Source of the DNA: Ruegeria lacuscaerulensis | Lineage (GTDB): Bacteria; Pseudomonadota; Alphaproteobacteria; Rhodobacterales; Rhodobacteraceae | Assembly: GCF_013033355.1 (NCBI RefSeq) | Contig: NZ_WQDY01000004.1 | Location: 248,001-312,000 of the forward strand | Direction: 5' to 3' | Length of the DNA: 64,000 nucleotides | In this document: piece after piece, positions 28,871 through 41,486 of the stretch | Position numbering within the stretch: the stretch's first letter is position 1 | How the letters are laid out: the number at the start of each line of letters is the position of its first letter | Translations under genes and position numbers: made by a program | The notes under the pieces: model-generated | Seen by the model: the letters and a program-made list of their open reading frames with translations, nothing else | What the model was told of the DNA's origin: nothing | Database searches by the model: none

Positions 28871-29746
28871 ATGACTCAGATTATTCACAAACTTGATGAA
28901 ATCTCCGATCGCTACAAAGCGCTGTTTGTCGACCTCTGGGGCTGTGTGCATAACGGCATAACCGCCTATCCCGAAGCCGTGGCAGCGCTTCAAGGTTATC
29001 GCGCCAAAGGGGGCATTGTTGTTCTGGTCACCAACTCGCCCAAGCCCCGCGCGGGGGTGGCCGAGCAACTGGAACAATTCAACGTTCCCAACGATGCATA
29101 TGATACGATCGCCACAAGCGGAGACTCGGCGCGCTCAGCTATGTTTCGAGGCGCAGTAGGCGAAAAAGTTTACTTCATGGGAGAATGGGCGCGCGATGCT
29201 GGCTTTTTCGAGCCACTGAAGATTTTGCACCACCCAATTCAAATCGAGCGTGTGCCACTGGATCAGGCCGAAGGGATTATCTGCTGTGGACCATTCGATC
29301 CAATGGCCGACCCTGACGTCAACCGCGCGGATTTCCTTTATGCCAAGCAGAAGGGCATGAAACTTCTCTGCGCCAATCCAGATATCGTGGTCGACCGGGG
29401 CGAGGTTCGGGAATGGTGTGCGGGCGCTTTGGCCAAGCTCTATACCGAGATGGGGGGCGAGAGCCTTTACTTCGGCAAGCCGCATCCGCCGATCTATGAT
29501 CTGGCGCGCCGGCGTCTGCAGGAGCTGGGTCACGATATCCCGGATGGGGATATTCTGGTCATCGGCGACGGCCCACATACCGACATTCTGGGGGGCATGG
29601 GTGAGGGGATTGATTCTCTGTTCATTTCAGGCGGACTGGCTGCGGCGGAAACCAAAACGTCGCACCACCCGCACCACGAGTCCTTAACCGATTATATCGC
29701 AAGGGAAAACATCAACCCCACCTATACGATCGGACGGCTACGTTAG
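28871..29746 (+). CDS. HAD-type hydrolase, NagD-like (TIGR01459 group)
   Basis: A 291-residue haloacid dehalogenase-superfamily phosphatase of the NagD/UmpH type. Motif I appears as FVDLWGCVHNG with the nucleophile Asp, motif II as VLVTNS, and motif III/IV as LVIGDGPHTDILGG. A cap domain lies between. Substrate is not predictable, but relatives act on sugar or nucleotide phosphates. A terminator follows at 29784-29817. In Rhodobacteraceae it is often near ribF, as here. Confidence 0.85.
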   Translation: MTQIIHKLDEISDRYKALFVDLWGCVHNGITAYPEAVAALQGYRAKGGIVVLVTNSPKPRAGVAEQLEQFNVPNDAYDTIATSGDSARSAMFRGAVGEKVYFMGEWARDAGFFEPLKILHHPIQIERVPLDQAEGIICCGPFDPMADPDVNRADFLYAKQKGMKLLCANPDIVVDRGEVREWCAGALAKLYTEMGGESLYFGKPHPPIYDLARRRLQELGHDIPDGDILVIGDGPHTDILGGMGEGIDSLFISGGLAAAETKTSHHPHHESLTDYIARENINPTYTIGRLR

Positions 29747-29783
29747 TCAGAAAAGACTTGATTTTCTGCAGTTGCGAAGTAAT

Positions 29784-29817
29784 AAAGTTACCCAACTTGG
29801 GTGACTTTGGTTTTTTT
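29784..29817 (+). terminator. Terminator after the HAD hydrolase
   Basis: Ten-base stem (29784-29793 with 29799-29808) with a five-base loop, followed by GG and seven T. The next gene therefore needs its own promoter in the 30 bases after it or relies on read-through. Confidence 0.85.
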
Positions 29818-29846
29818 GTTGCCCGCTTAAATCCAGTGAGGGTGAC

Positions 29847-30290
29847 ATGTTGGACAATCTTCCGCGCGGCACGATCTGTATTGAAGACATCGAAATGGGC
29901 ATGACCCGCCACCTGCGCAAAGTGGTGACGGACGAGGATATCGAAATGTTCGCGCAGGTCTCGACCGACCGTAATCCCGTGCATCTAGATGACGACTATG
30001 CCCGCGACACGATCTTTGAGGGGCGCATTGCCCACGGGATGTTGACGGCCGGCCTGATCTCGGCCGTGATCGGGGAACAACTGCCGGGCCACGGCACAGT
30101 TTATATGGGGCAGTCGCTGAAATTCCTGGCCCCCGTTCGCCCCGGTGACATGGTCTACGCCGAGGTCAAGGTGATCGACATCGACTTTGCCAAGCGACGG
30201 GTCAAGCTGGATTGCCACTGTGCGGTGGACGGCAAAAAGGTGTTGATGGGCGAGGCCATGGTGCTGGCACCATCGCGCAAGTTCGACTGA
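29847..30290 (+). CDS. MaoC-family (R)-specific enoyl-CoA hydratase-like dehydratase
   Basis: A 147-residue single hot-dog domain. The hydratase-2 motif is visible: DRNPVHLDDDYAR with catalytic Asp and His, then FEGRIAHGMLTAGLIS. The PhaJ-type enzymes hydrate crotonyl- or other enoyl-CoA to (R)-3-hydroxyacyl-CoA, which can feed polyhydroxyalkanoate. Substrate is not proved. It is 37 bases past the terminator of the HAD gene and upstream of ribF by 47 bases. Confidence 0.88.
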   Translation: MLDNLPRGTICIEDIEMGMTRHLRKVVTDEDIEMFAQVSTDRNPVHLDDDYARDTIFEGRIAHGMLTAGLISAVIGEQLPGHGTVYMGQSLKFLAPVRPGDMVYAEVKVIDIDFAKRRVKLDCHCAVDGKKVLMGEAMVLAPSRKFD

Positions 30291-30337
30291 CGTCTCAAAC
30301 CCTTGAACCTGCCTCGCAGTCCCGCTAGGCAGGCGCT

Positions 30338-31270
30338 ATGCGCATTATTCGGGATTTCCAGTTTGTCGAGCCTCAGGACCGTGGTGCCAGTGTGGCCATC
30401 GGCAACTTTGATGGCGTTCATATCGGCCACCGTTCAGTGATCGAGCTGGCGCGCAACGCCGCGCCGGATGCGCCACTGGGTGTGATGACTTTCGAGCCAC
30501 ATCCGCGGGAATATTTTGCACCCGACAGCCCCCCTTTTCGCCTGATGCGCGGCAATGCCCGTGCGCACCGTTTGCAGAAGCTGGGAGTTCAGAAGCTCTA
30601 TGAATTACCCTTTAACGCGGCGCTGGCCGGGCTGACGCCCGAAGAATTCGCACGCAATGTAATCTGCGACGGGCTGGGGCTGTCGCATGTGGTGGTCGGG
30701 GCCGATTTCTGTTTCGGCAAGGGCCGCAGCGGCACCGCCGATGATCTGGTTCGGTTCGGGGCCCAGATGGGCTTTGGCGTGACCATCGCACCGTTGATGG
30801 AGCGGTCGGAAAACGTCGTGTCCTCAACCGCGATCCGTACTGCACTGTCCGAAGGCCGCCCGCGGGATGCCGCCGCAATGCTGGGCCACTGGCACCGGAT
30901 CGAGGGCGAGGTGATCGGCGGCGAACAGCGCGGACGCGAGCTGGGTTATCCCACCGCCAACATGTCGATCGAGGGGCTGCACCCCCCCAAATTCGGTGTC
31001 TATGCAGTTCTGGTCGATGTGCTGGATGGCCCGCATCAGGGCAGCTATCACGGTGCGGCCTCAGCTGGCACGCGGCCGATGTTCAACGGCGAAGTGCCCA
31101 ATATCGAGACGTTCCTGTTTGATTTCTCGGGCGATCTTTATGGCGCGACGCTCTCGGTCGGTCTGGTCGAATACCTGCGCCCAGAGATGACCTTTGACGG
31201 TTTGGACGGGCTGATCATCCAGATGGATGCCGATTGCGACAAGGCCCGTGCGCTACTGGCGGCGCTATGA
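30338..31270 (+). CDS. ribF: Bifunctional riboflavin kinase / FAD synthetase
   Basis: Makes FMN and FAD from riboflavin. The N-terminal adenylyltransferase domain (residues 1-180) has NFDGVHIGH, GADFCFGKGRSG and the STAIR motif. The C-terminal kinase domain (residues 185-305) has GRELGYPTANM, followed by FGVYAV. The 310-residue length is usual. It overlaps the next gene by ATGA and starts a three-gene block with overlapping starts. Confidence 0.95.
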   Translation: MRIIRDFQFVEPQDRGASVAIGNFDGVHIGHRSVIELARNAAPDAPLGVMTFEPHPREYFAPDSPPFRLMRGNARAHRLQKLGVQKLYELPFNAALAGLTPEEFARNVICDGLGLSHVVVGADFCFGKGRSGTADDLVRFGAQMGFGVTIAPLMERSENVVSSTAIRTALSEGRPRDAAAMLGHWHRIEGEVIGGEQRGRELGYPTANMSIEGLHPPKFGVYAVLVDVLDGPHQGSYHGAASAGTRPMFNGEVPNIETFLFDFSGDLYGATLSVGLVEYLRPEMTFDGLDGLIIQMDADCDKARALLAAL

Positions 31271-31740
31271 CCTCCAACCCGATTGACCGCAACGGCCTGT
31301 CCGCCCGGTTTTGGGAACGCAAACCGCTGACCAAGATGAACCAGCGTGAGTGGGAGGCGCTGTGCGACGGCTGCGGCAAGTGCTGTCTGAACAAGCTGGA
31401 AGACGAAGACACTGGCGAGGTTGCCCTGACCTGCGTTGCCTGCCGTTTGCTGGACGATGAGACCTGCCGCTGCACCCAATACGACATCCGCCACCAATTC
31501 GTGCCGGAATGCATCGTGATGACGCCCGATAATATCGACGAACACGCCTATTGGCTGCCCCAGACCTGCGCCTATCGGCTGCTGTGGGAAGGCAAGCCCC
31601 TTTACGACTGGCACCCTTTGATATCTGGTACGCCAGACAGCGTACATGCCGCCGGAGTCTCGGTTCAGGGCCGCACGGTGTCCGAGTTCGAAACCCCCAT
31701 GGAAGAGTGGGAAGACTATATCATCGAGGAGCCCAACTGA
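31267..31740 (+). CDS. YcgN-family Cys-cluster protein (UPF0260)
   Basis: A 157-residue protein with a cysteine cluster near its N-terminus (CDGCGKCCLNK) and further Cys in CVACRLLDDETCRC, matching the zinc- or iron-binding YcgN family. It has no signal peptide. Function is unknown. The ATG at 31267 overlaps the ribF stop by four bases, and its own stop shares one base with the aldolase start. The extra open frame back to 31234 lies within ribF. Confidence 0.85.
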   Translation: MTSNPIDRNGLSARFWERKPLTKMNQREWEALCDGCGKCCLNKLEDEDTGEVALTCVACRLLDDETCRCTQYDIRHQFVPECIVMTPDNIDEHAYWLPQTCAYRLLWEGKPLYDWHPLISGTPDSVHAAGVSVQGRTVSEFETPMEEWEDYIIEEPN

Positions 31741-32774
31741 TGTATTTCGCCTCTGACAATTCCGGGCCGGTTCACCCGCAAGTGATGGCCGCGTTGAGCG
31801 CCGCGAATGAGGGCTATCAGATGGCCTACGGGGCCGACACGCTGATGAACGAGGTGCGCGACCGTATCCGTGGTATCTTTGAAGCGCCGGGGGCAGCTGT
31901 CTATCTGGTGGCCACAGGCACGGCGGCAAATTCGCTGGCTTTGTCGACGCTGGCGAACCCGTGGGACACGGTGTTTTGTTCCCCCGTTGCGCATATTCAC
32001 GAGGACGAGTGCAACGCCCCGGAATTCTACAGCGGCGCCAAGCTGACGCTGGTGCCCGGTGGTGACAAGATGACGGCAGACGCATTGCGCAGCACCATTC
32101 TGGCCGAAGAAACTCGCGGTGTGCATGGGCCGCAACGCGGGCCAGTCTCGATCACGCAGGTGACCGAGCGAGGTTCGGTTTATTCGCTGGAAGAGTTGCA
32201 GGCGCTGTGCGGTGTTGCCAAGGAATACGGCCTGCCAGTGCATCTGGACGGTGCGCGGTTCACCAATGCGTTGGTCGCGCTGAACTGTTCTCCGGCCGAG
32301 ATGACATGGAAATCGGGTGTTGATGCGGTCAGCTTTGGCGGCACAAAGAACGGACTGATGGGGGTCGAGGCGGTCGTCTTTTTCGACGAGACCAAAGCCT
32401 GGGAATTCGAGCTGCGCCGGAAACGTGGCGCGCATCTGTTTTCGAAACACCGGTACTTGTCGGCTCAGATGGCCGCCTATCTGCAGGATGATCTGTGGTT
32501 GCAGATGGCGCGTCAGGCCAATGACAATTGCGCACGTCTGGCTGACGGGCTGCGGGCCAAGGGGGCCTCTTTCCTGCATCAACCGCAGGCAAACATGATC
32601 TTCGCCGAATTCTCGCGCGCGCGGCACAAGCAATTGCACGACGCGGGTGCAGTCTATCATCTGTGGGGCGGAGAGCTGGACGGGGCCGATGACGCAGAGC
32701 CGCTTGCTTGTCGTCTGGTCTGCGACTGGTCGATCAGCCCTGAACAGATCGACCAGTTTATCGCACTACTGTAA
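31740..32774 (+). CDS. ltaE: Low-specificity L-threonine aldolase
   Basis: PLP enzyme that cleaves L-threonine (or allo-threonine) to glycine and acetaldehyde. The 344-residue protein has the DGARFTNA segment and the PLP Lys in FGGTKNG. It begins right at the ycgN stop (TGATG); the long open frame before this is only the ycgN gene in another frame. It is the last gene of the ribF unit. Confidence 0.92.
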   Translation: MYFASDNSGPVHPQVMAALSAANEGYQMAYGADTLMNEVRDRIRGIFEAPGAAVYLVATGTAANSLALSTLANPWDTVFCSPVAHIHEDECNAPEFYSGAKLTLVPGGDKMTADALRSTILAEETRGVHGPQRGPVSITQVTERGSVYSLEELQALCGVAKEYGLPVHLDGARFTNALVALNCSPAEMTWKSGVDAVSFGGTKNGLMGVEAVVFFDETKAWEFELRRKRGAHLFSKHRYLSAQMAAYLQDDLWLQMARQANDNCARLADGLRAKGASFLHQPQANMIFAEFSRARHKQLHDAGAVYHLWGGELDGADDAEPLACRLVCDWSISPEQIDQFIALL

Positions 32775-32786
32775 GGTCAGCACTTC

Positions 32787-33593
32787 CTAAGGCTGCCCAT
32801 CCCAGAAATCCCGTATCACGCGCGCCATGTCTCGAGCATGCGTGATCGGGGCCATGTGCCCTGCCCCTTCAATGACACAGCCCGAGGCATTGGGCAGGCG
32901 TTGTTGCAGCCCTTCACAGATCGCGGGCATCGCGGGATGTGTACGTGACCCGTTGACCAACAGAATGGGCATATTTGCGCGGCTCATCATATCGGGGGCC
33001 AGCAAGCCCTTTTTATCCTCGAACAAATCATCTTTAACCGCAGGAACAAGATGCACACCGCGGGTCATTGCGGCACGGGTCCGTTCGGGTAGGTCCGGCC
33101 AGCGAGGACTGTCATCAGTGCTCCACATCCTGTTGAAAAGGCGCGCGGCCAGTTCCATATCACCGTCAGCTAAAGCCTTTGCATAAGGTTGCGCCTCTTG
33201 GTCATGCTGCGCCAGCAAATCAGGTGCGTCCTGCTTGGCAACGGCAAAGAATACCGGCTCGATCAGAACCGCACTGCGGACCAGATCTGGGTGTTCCATC
33301 GCCAGGCGCAGCGCGATCATCGCGCCAAAGGAATGACCGATGACATCCATCGGCTCTGTCAATTGCTCAACAGTCAGTTCGGTCAACAAATCGAACAGAT
33401 CGCCCTGTTCGTTCCAATCGGGGCTCTTACCGTGTGAGGGCATATCGGGCGCGATAAATGTCGCGTCATCCCCCAACACGCCCACCAACCCTGCCCACGC
33501 CCCAGAGTGAGCAATCGTGCAATGCAGGGCCAGCACTTTGCGCTCGCCCTGCCCCAAGGTTCTGACGTGAACCGACGGCATCAGATCCTTCAC
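32787..33593 (-). CDS. Alpha/beta hydrolase
   Basis: A 268-residue cytosolic hydrolase of the lipase/esterase fold. It has an HCTIAHSGAW oxyanion region, the GHSFGA nucleophile elbow (Ser near residue 89) and a late His in GAGHMAP. Substrate is unknown; the absence of a signal peptide points to a small-molecule ester or enol lactone. The start is probably the GTG at 33593, overlapping the previous stop (GTGA); an ATG four codons later is the alternative. It follows the isomerase-like gene closely and is probably co-transcribed. Confidence 0.85.
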   Translation of the reverse strand: MKDLMPSVHVRTLGQGERKVLALHCTIAHSGAWAGLVGVLGDDATFIAPDMPSHGKSPDWNEQGDLFDLLTELTVEQLTEPMDVIGHSFGAMIALRLAMEHPDLVRSAVLIEPVFFAVAKQDAPDLLAQHDQEAQPYAKALADGDMELAARLFNRMWSTDDSPRWPDLPERTRAAMTRGVHLVPAVKDDLFEDKKGLLAPDMMSRANMPILLVNGSRTHPAMPAICEGLQQRLPNASGCVIEGAGHMAPITHARDMARVIRDFWDGQP

Positions 33594-34192
33594 CCTTTCA
33601 TCTCGCTCAGGTGACGGTCCAGGTCCTCTAGCCGATCCTGTCCCCAGAACCGTTGACCATCCTCGGTGATATAGAACGGCGCCCCGAACGCGCCTTTGTC
33701 TACGGCCTCCTCAAGATTGGCGGCATAGGTATCGGCCCCGACCAGCAAGCCGCTATCGGCCAGAGAGGGATCGAACCCTGCGGAAGACAGGCATTCACGG
33801 ATCACTTCGTCCTGCGCGACGTCTTTTTCTTCGGCCCAGCAGGCGCGAAGAATGGAATGAACCAGCTGTCCGACATCACCCGAGCCGTCCTTGGCGGCGG
33901 CTATCACAGCGTAAGAGGACGGTGCCATATTCGTGGGCCAATGAGCAGGTTTCAGGTTGAACTCCATCCCCAGATTCTTGGCTTGCCGCTGCAGTTCCTG
34001 CGCCCGGTATTCGATGCGCGAAATGTGCCGGTCCTTCGGTGGAGTTCCCCCGGTGCGTCCGAACAGCGCCATGATATCCAGCGGTTTGTAGTTGATCGTA
34101 GCGCCGTGCTTTGCCGCGACCTCCTCAAGCCGGGTTCCGGCCAAGTAGGTGAAGGGCGAAATTGTCGCAAAATAGTAGTCAATGGTGGCCAT
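33590..34192 (-). CDS. DsbA-family 2-hydroxychromene-2-carboxylate isomerase-like protein
   Basis: A 200-residue thioredoxin-fold protein of the DsbA-like HCCA isomerase branch. The N-terminal motif is SPFTYLAG with Ser where DsbA has Cys, which excludes a disulfide oxidase and fits the glutathione-dependent isomerase. The cis-Pro region appears as FGAPFYI. There is no signal peptide. HCCA isomerases act in naphthalene degradation, but homologues in Rhodobacteraceae sit outside such pathways. The ATG at 34192 gives the family N-terminus. Confidence 0.85.
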   Translation of the reverse strand: MATIDYYFATISPFTYLAGTRLEEVAAKHGATINYKPLDIMALFGRTGGTPPKDRHISRIEYRAQELQRQAKNLGMEFNLKPAHWPTNMAPSSYAVIAAAKDGSGDVGQLVHSILRACWAEEKDVAQDEVIRECLSSAGFDPSLADSGLLVGADTYAANLEEAVDKGAFGAPFYITEDGQRFWGQDRLEDLDRHLSEMKG

Positions 34193-34300
34193 GTTCACTT
34201 TCTCCGCTGCGTTATCTTTGCGAGACGGTAAGGCCATGCTAAGCGGTGTCAACATCACGAATCTGTCACATTAGCCTTTGCTGCCCGGGGACCTCAGCCG

Positions 34301-35320
34301 ATGCCGACACTCAACGAACCCAAGCTGATCGCTGGGAACGCCAATCTTCCGCTTGCCCAGACCATTGCCCGCCGCATGAGCCTGTATCGCGGCGTTGACC
34401 AGGGATTGGTTGACGCACGGGTCGAACGCTTTAACGACGGCGAGATTTTCGTCGAAGTGTTCGAGAATGTGCGCGGCGAGGATATGTTCATCGTCCAGCC
34501 CACCTCAAACCCAGCCAATGACAACCTGATGGAGCTGCTGATCATCGCCGACGCCCTGCGCCGTTCTTCCGCTCAGCGGATCACTGCCGTGATCCCCTAT
34601 TTCGGCTACGCCCGTCAGGACCGTCGAACCAAGGCGCGGACGCCGATCTCGGCCAAACTGGTTGCCAACATGCTGACCGGCGCCGGGATCGAGCGGGTTC
34701 TGACCATGGACCTGCACGCCGCGCAGATTCAGGGGTTCTTTGATATCCCGGTGGACAACCTCTATGCCTCGCCGATCTTTGCGCTGGATGTGAAAAACCA
34801 GTTCAAGGACCAGATGGATGAGATCATGGTGGTCTCGCCCGATGTGGGCGGCGTGGCCCGCGCGCGCGAGTTGGCCAAACGGATCGAAGCGCCGCTGTCG
34901 ATCGTCGACAAACGCCGCGAAAAGGCGGGTGAAGTGGCCGAAATGACTGTCATCGGCGACGTCAAAGACAAGATCTGCCTAATCGTGGACGACATGTGCG
35001 ATACCGCCGGAACCCTTTGCAAGGCGGCGCAGGTGCTGCTGGACAACGGCGCGAAAGAAGTCCATTCCTACATCACCCACGGCGTCATGAGCGGCCCTGC
35101 AGTGGAACGTGTGACAAACTCAGTCATGAAGTCTCTGGTTCTGACCGACACGATCCAACCCACCAAAGAGGTCGCCAAAGCCAAGAATATCCGGATCGTG
35201 CCGACCGCGCCGATCTTTACACAGGCAATCCTGAACATCTGGAACGGCACCTCGGTATCGTCCTTGTTCGAGGACAAGACCCTGACCCCGATCTACGAAT
35301 CCATGTACCACATGGACTGA
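34301..35320 (+). CDS. prs: Ribose-phosphate pyrophosphokinase
   Basis: Makes PRPP from ribose 5-phosphate and ATP for purine, pyrimidine, His and Trp synthesis. The 339-residue protein has the pyrophosphate/ATP regions around ARQDRRTK, the [14 protein letters not shown] segment and the PRPP loop [11 protein letters not shown]. It ends with a clear terminator, after which rpiB starts, so the two pentose-phosphate genes are close but separate. Confidence 0.96.
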   Translation: MPTLNEPKLIAGNANLPLAQTIARRMSLYRGVDQGLVDARVERFNDGEIFVEVFENVRGEDMFIVQPTSNPANDNLMELLIIADALRRSSAQRITAVIPYFGYARQDRRTKARTPISAKLVANMLTGAGIERVLTMDLHAAQIQGFFDIPVDNLYASPIFALDVKNQFKDQMDEIMVVSPDVGGVARARELAKRIEAPLSIVDKRREKAGEVAEMTVIGDVKDKICLIVDDMCDTAGTLCKAAQVLLDNGAKEVHSYITHGVMSGPAVERVTNSVMKSLVLTDTIQPTKEVAKAKNIRIVPTAPIFTQAILNIWNGTSVSSLFEDKTLTPIYESMYHMD

Positions 35321-35325
35321 TTGAC

Positions 35326-35348
35326 AAGGGTGGCGCGGCCACCCTTTT
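35326..35348 (+). terminator. Terminator after prs
   Basis: Nine-base stem (35326-35334 with 35338-35346), three-base loop, then TTTT. It sits five bases after the prs stop; rpiB follows 30 bases later. Confidence 0.85.
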
Positions 35349-35377
35349 CGTACCAACCCAACAGGCAGGAGCGTCCC

Positions 35378-35827
35378 GTGACAGCCGCAAAACGTATTGT
35401 TCTTTCCAGCGACCATGCCGCCATCGATCTGCGTCAGGCCGTCGCCAAGCATGTCGCTGACCTCGGATGGGAGGTCGTGGACATCGGGCCGAAGACACCC
35501 GAGAGCACGCACTATCCAATCCACGGCAAAGCCGCAGCCGAGGCCGTCGCATCCGGCGATTGTCAGCTGGGCATTATTCTATGTGGCACCGGACAGGGCA
35601 TCATGATGGCGGCAAACAAAGTGCCCGGCATACGCTGCGGCGTGTGTTCTGACGCATTCTCGGCCCGGATGATCCGTCAGCACAATGACGCCAACATGCT
35701 GTCCATCGGCGCGCGTGTTGTCGGTGAAGGGCAAGCGCTGGACATTGTCGCCGCGTTCCTTGGTGCCGAGTTCGAAGGTGGCCGTCACGCGACCCGCGTC
35801 GGAATGATCGAAGCATCAACTGACTGA
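35378..35827 (+). CDS. rpiB: Ribose-5-phosphate isomerase B
   Basis: Interconverts ribose 5-phosphate and ribulose 5-phosphate. The 149-residue protein has the SSDHAAIDL strand, the active-site Cys in CGTGQG and the RCGVCSDAFSARMIRQHNDANML segment split over the substrate pocket. The start is GTG at 35378 with an AGGAG ribosome binding site; the frame opens earlier in unrelated sequence. Adjacent to prs, it supplies or drains the PRPP precursor. Confidence 0.93.
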   Translation: MTAAKRIVLSSDHAAIDLRQAVAKHVADLGWEVVDIGPKTPESTHYPIHGKAAAEAVASGDCQLGIILCGTGQGIMMAANKVPGIRCGVCSDAFSARMIRQHNDANMLSIGARVVGEGQALDIVAAFLGAEFEGGRHATRVGMIEASTD

Positions 35828-35843
35828 CCCTTGAACACGGGCA

Positions 35844-36194
35844 TCAGGAGATGTCCCAATCATCCTCATGCGCAACCTCGCCGATCGCGGTCCACGTCAC
35901 CCTAATCCGTGCGATTCGCGTGTCTGACCAAGTGCGGAACACTGCGTCAAATCCTTCGTTCGTAGTGTTTTCGGCCTTCACTTCGGCCCGCAACGCCGAG
36001 GTTGTGTCCACATCCCATAGGGATATACCGATCTGAACAACCGGCGCAGATCGGAACGGCTGGCGAAACGTCACAGCCGAGCGTCTCTCGCGCGTACCGT
36101 TGCCGGTCCACATGTCACCGCCGTTGGAAAATTCGGAAAACACCACGGTCTCGCCTTGGTCGATACCAATAGGATGGGTTCGAAACGTCTTCAT
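35844..36194 (-). CDS. H-type lectin domain protein
   Basis: A 116-residue protein consisting mainly of one H-type lectin domain (the Helix pomatia agglutinin family). The domain strands are visible: VTFRQPFRSAPVVQIGIS, SLWDVDTTSALR, and FRTWSDTRIARIRVTWTAIGE, which holds the Trp and Arg of the sugar site. It has no signal peptide. Known animal members bind N-acetylgalactosamine; bacterial partners are unknown. It converges with rpiB and lies 118 bases downstream of the atp operon, in the same direction, beyond a terminator. Confidence 0.78.
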   Translation of the reverse strand: MKTFRTHPIGIDQGETVVFSEFSNGGDMWTGNGTRERRSAVTFRQPFRSAPVVQIGISLWDVDTTSALRAEVKAENTTNEGFDAVFRTWSDTRIARIRVTWTAIGEVAHEDDWDIS

Positions 36195-36254
36195 TTTATT
36201 GTCTGTTCTTTATCAATTCCCGAAATCTAATTCGGCTTCATGATGAAATCACGA

Positions 36255-36287
36255 CAAAAAAACGGCCCTACTGTCGCAGGGCCGTTT
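36255..36287 (-). terminator. Terminator of the atpHAGDC operon
   Basis: On the minus strand, arms 36278-36287 and 36260-36269 pair over ten bases and are followed by seven T. It lies 26 bases after the atpC stop. Confidence 0.9.
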
Positions 36288-36312
36288 CTAATGATCCATT
36301 TGCAACAAGCCG

Positions 36313-36723
36313 TTACAGGCTCATATGCGTCCCAAGCGCTTCCATGTCGGCCAGCAGCTTGGCTGCATCGTCTACGATCGACTGATCGTCGCCAGACTTT
36401 GCGGCCTCGTGCGAAGCGCGGGCTTCCGCGATCAGGTCGTCCAGATGCGACCGGGTCACTTCGGCAACCGGGATAGCCTTTTCAGCCAGAACCGACAGGC
36501 CGTCGCCGTTGATCTGGGCAAACCCGCCGGTGACCAGGTATTCGCTGGCTCCTGCAGGTGCCTCAACCTTCAGCAGACCGGGGCGCAGCGTCGTGATGGT
36601 GGGGGCATGATCGGGCATCGCCGTCATGTCCCCATCCGCGCCGGGAAGCTGGACCGCGGTGGCCTCAAGCGAAGCAAGGCTCCGCTCGGGGCTGACGAGG
36701 TCGAATTGCATCGTGTTTGCCAT
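36313..36723 (-). CDS. atpC: ATP synthase F1 subunit epsilon
   Basis: Central-stalk regulatory subunit, 136 residues. It shows the N-terminal beta-sandwich segment with [16 protein letters not shown] and a helical C-terminus with a DDL-type hairpin. It is the last gene of the F1 operon, 12 bases after atpD. The start overlaps nothing. Its short C-terminal region suggests the usual alphaproteobacterial form, in which epsilon inhibition is weaker than in E. coli; that last point is family knowledge. Confidence 0.94.
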   Translation of the reverse strand: MANTMQFDLVSPERSLASLEATAVQLPGADGDMTAMPDHAPTITTLRPGLLKVEAPAGASEYLVTGGFAQINGDGLSVLAEKAIPVAEVTRSHLDDLIAEARASHEAAKSGDDQSIVDDAAKLLADMEALGTHMSL

Positions 36724-36735
36724 CAGGGATACTCC

Positions 36736-39059
<2,324 letters not shown>

Positions 39060-39074
39060 ATGCCCGCCTCTCCC

Positions 39075-40613
<1,539 letters not shown>

Positions 40614-41174
40614 TTATCCGACCTCTTTCATTGCATTCTGTAGGGAGTTCAGCTTCGAACGGATCGAGCTATCGATCATCTTCGAGCCCACTTTAACGAC
40701 AAGACCGCCGATGAGGCTTTCATCAACGGTCGCATTTATTGTCACGGTCTTGCCCACACGCTCGGACAGCGTTTTGGACAGTTTTTCCAGTTGTGTCTTG
40801 GTCAGCGCCTTGGCCGAGGCGACATCGGCGGTCACTTCGCCACGCTCTTCGGCCAGCATGTCGCGCAGAACCTGCACCAGCTGCGGCACGACAAACAGGC
40901 GGCGTTTTTGCGCCATCAGACCCAGCGTATTACGCAGTATCGCGTTCAGGCCCATCTTGTCAGCGATTGCTGTAATGGCACCTTCCTGTTCGGCGCGCGA
41001 AACCAGAGGCGAAGCGATCAGGTTACGCAGTTCGGCGCTGTCGCCCAATGCTGCTGCCAGATCGTTAATTCCGGTCTCCAGACCTGCGAGGTCTTTATTC
41101 TCTTTCGCGATCTCGAAAATCGCAGTGGCATAGCGCTCGGCAATGCCTGTGGAAATCGAAGCTGGTTCGGACAC
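40614..41174 (-). CDS. atpH: ATP synthase F1 subunit delta
   Basis: Stator subunit linking F1 to the b subunits, 186 residues. It begins with ASISTGIAERYATAIFEIA and has a long helical N-terminal domain and the C-terminal VDESLIGGLVVKVGSKMID signature. A GTG at 41180 gives an N-terminus two residues longer; I prefer the GTG at 41174 on family length. A purine-rich GGAAGGG ribosome binding site is upstream. It heads the atpHAGDC unit; F0 genes are elsewhere, as usual in this order. Confidence 0.9.
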   Translation of the reverse strand: MSEPASISTGIAERYATAIFEIAKENKDLAGLETGINDLAAALGDSAELRNLIASPLVSRAEQEGAITAIADKMGLNAILRNTLGLMAQKRRLFVVPQLVQVLRDMLAEERGEVTADVASAKALTKTQLEKLSKTLSERVGKTVTINATVDESLIGGLVVKVGSKMIDSSIRSKLNSLQNAMKEVG

Positions 41175-41486
41175 GTCCACCCTTCCGATATTTGAGGCCC
41201 CGAATTCGCGTTGCGGCAGCTACCCCGGGGGCGTGAAGAAACCCCGGCCATACGGTCGGGGATCAAAATCACCGGGGATGTAGCAGAGCCGAACCCAGCT
41301 CGCAACATATTATCACGAGGGCAGCCTTATCCACAAAATGTTTGATTTCATGGAGTTACGCAGGGTGCGACCCTTTTGTCCGGTTGGAAGGGACTAAAAA
41401 TGTTACGAAAGTGTAGGTTTTTGCGATTCCTGTGACCATTTTCCCGCATTTTCTTCGCGTGGCGGAGTTCCAAAAGTGGACAAAAG
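41175..41486. other. Leader region of the atp operon
   Basis: No gene is seen. A GC stem (41242-41249 with 41254-41261, one G-U pair) lies about 70-90 bases upstream of atpH; on the minus strand it is followed by TTTCTT, so it could act as an attenuator or just be an unstructured-leader hairpin. The right part is AT-rich and contains the probable atp promoter, which I cannot place firmly. Confidence 0.4.
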
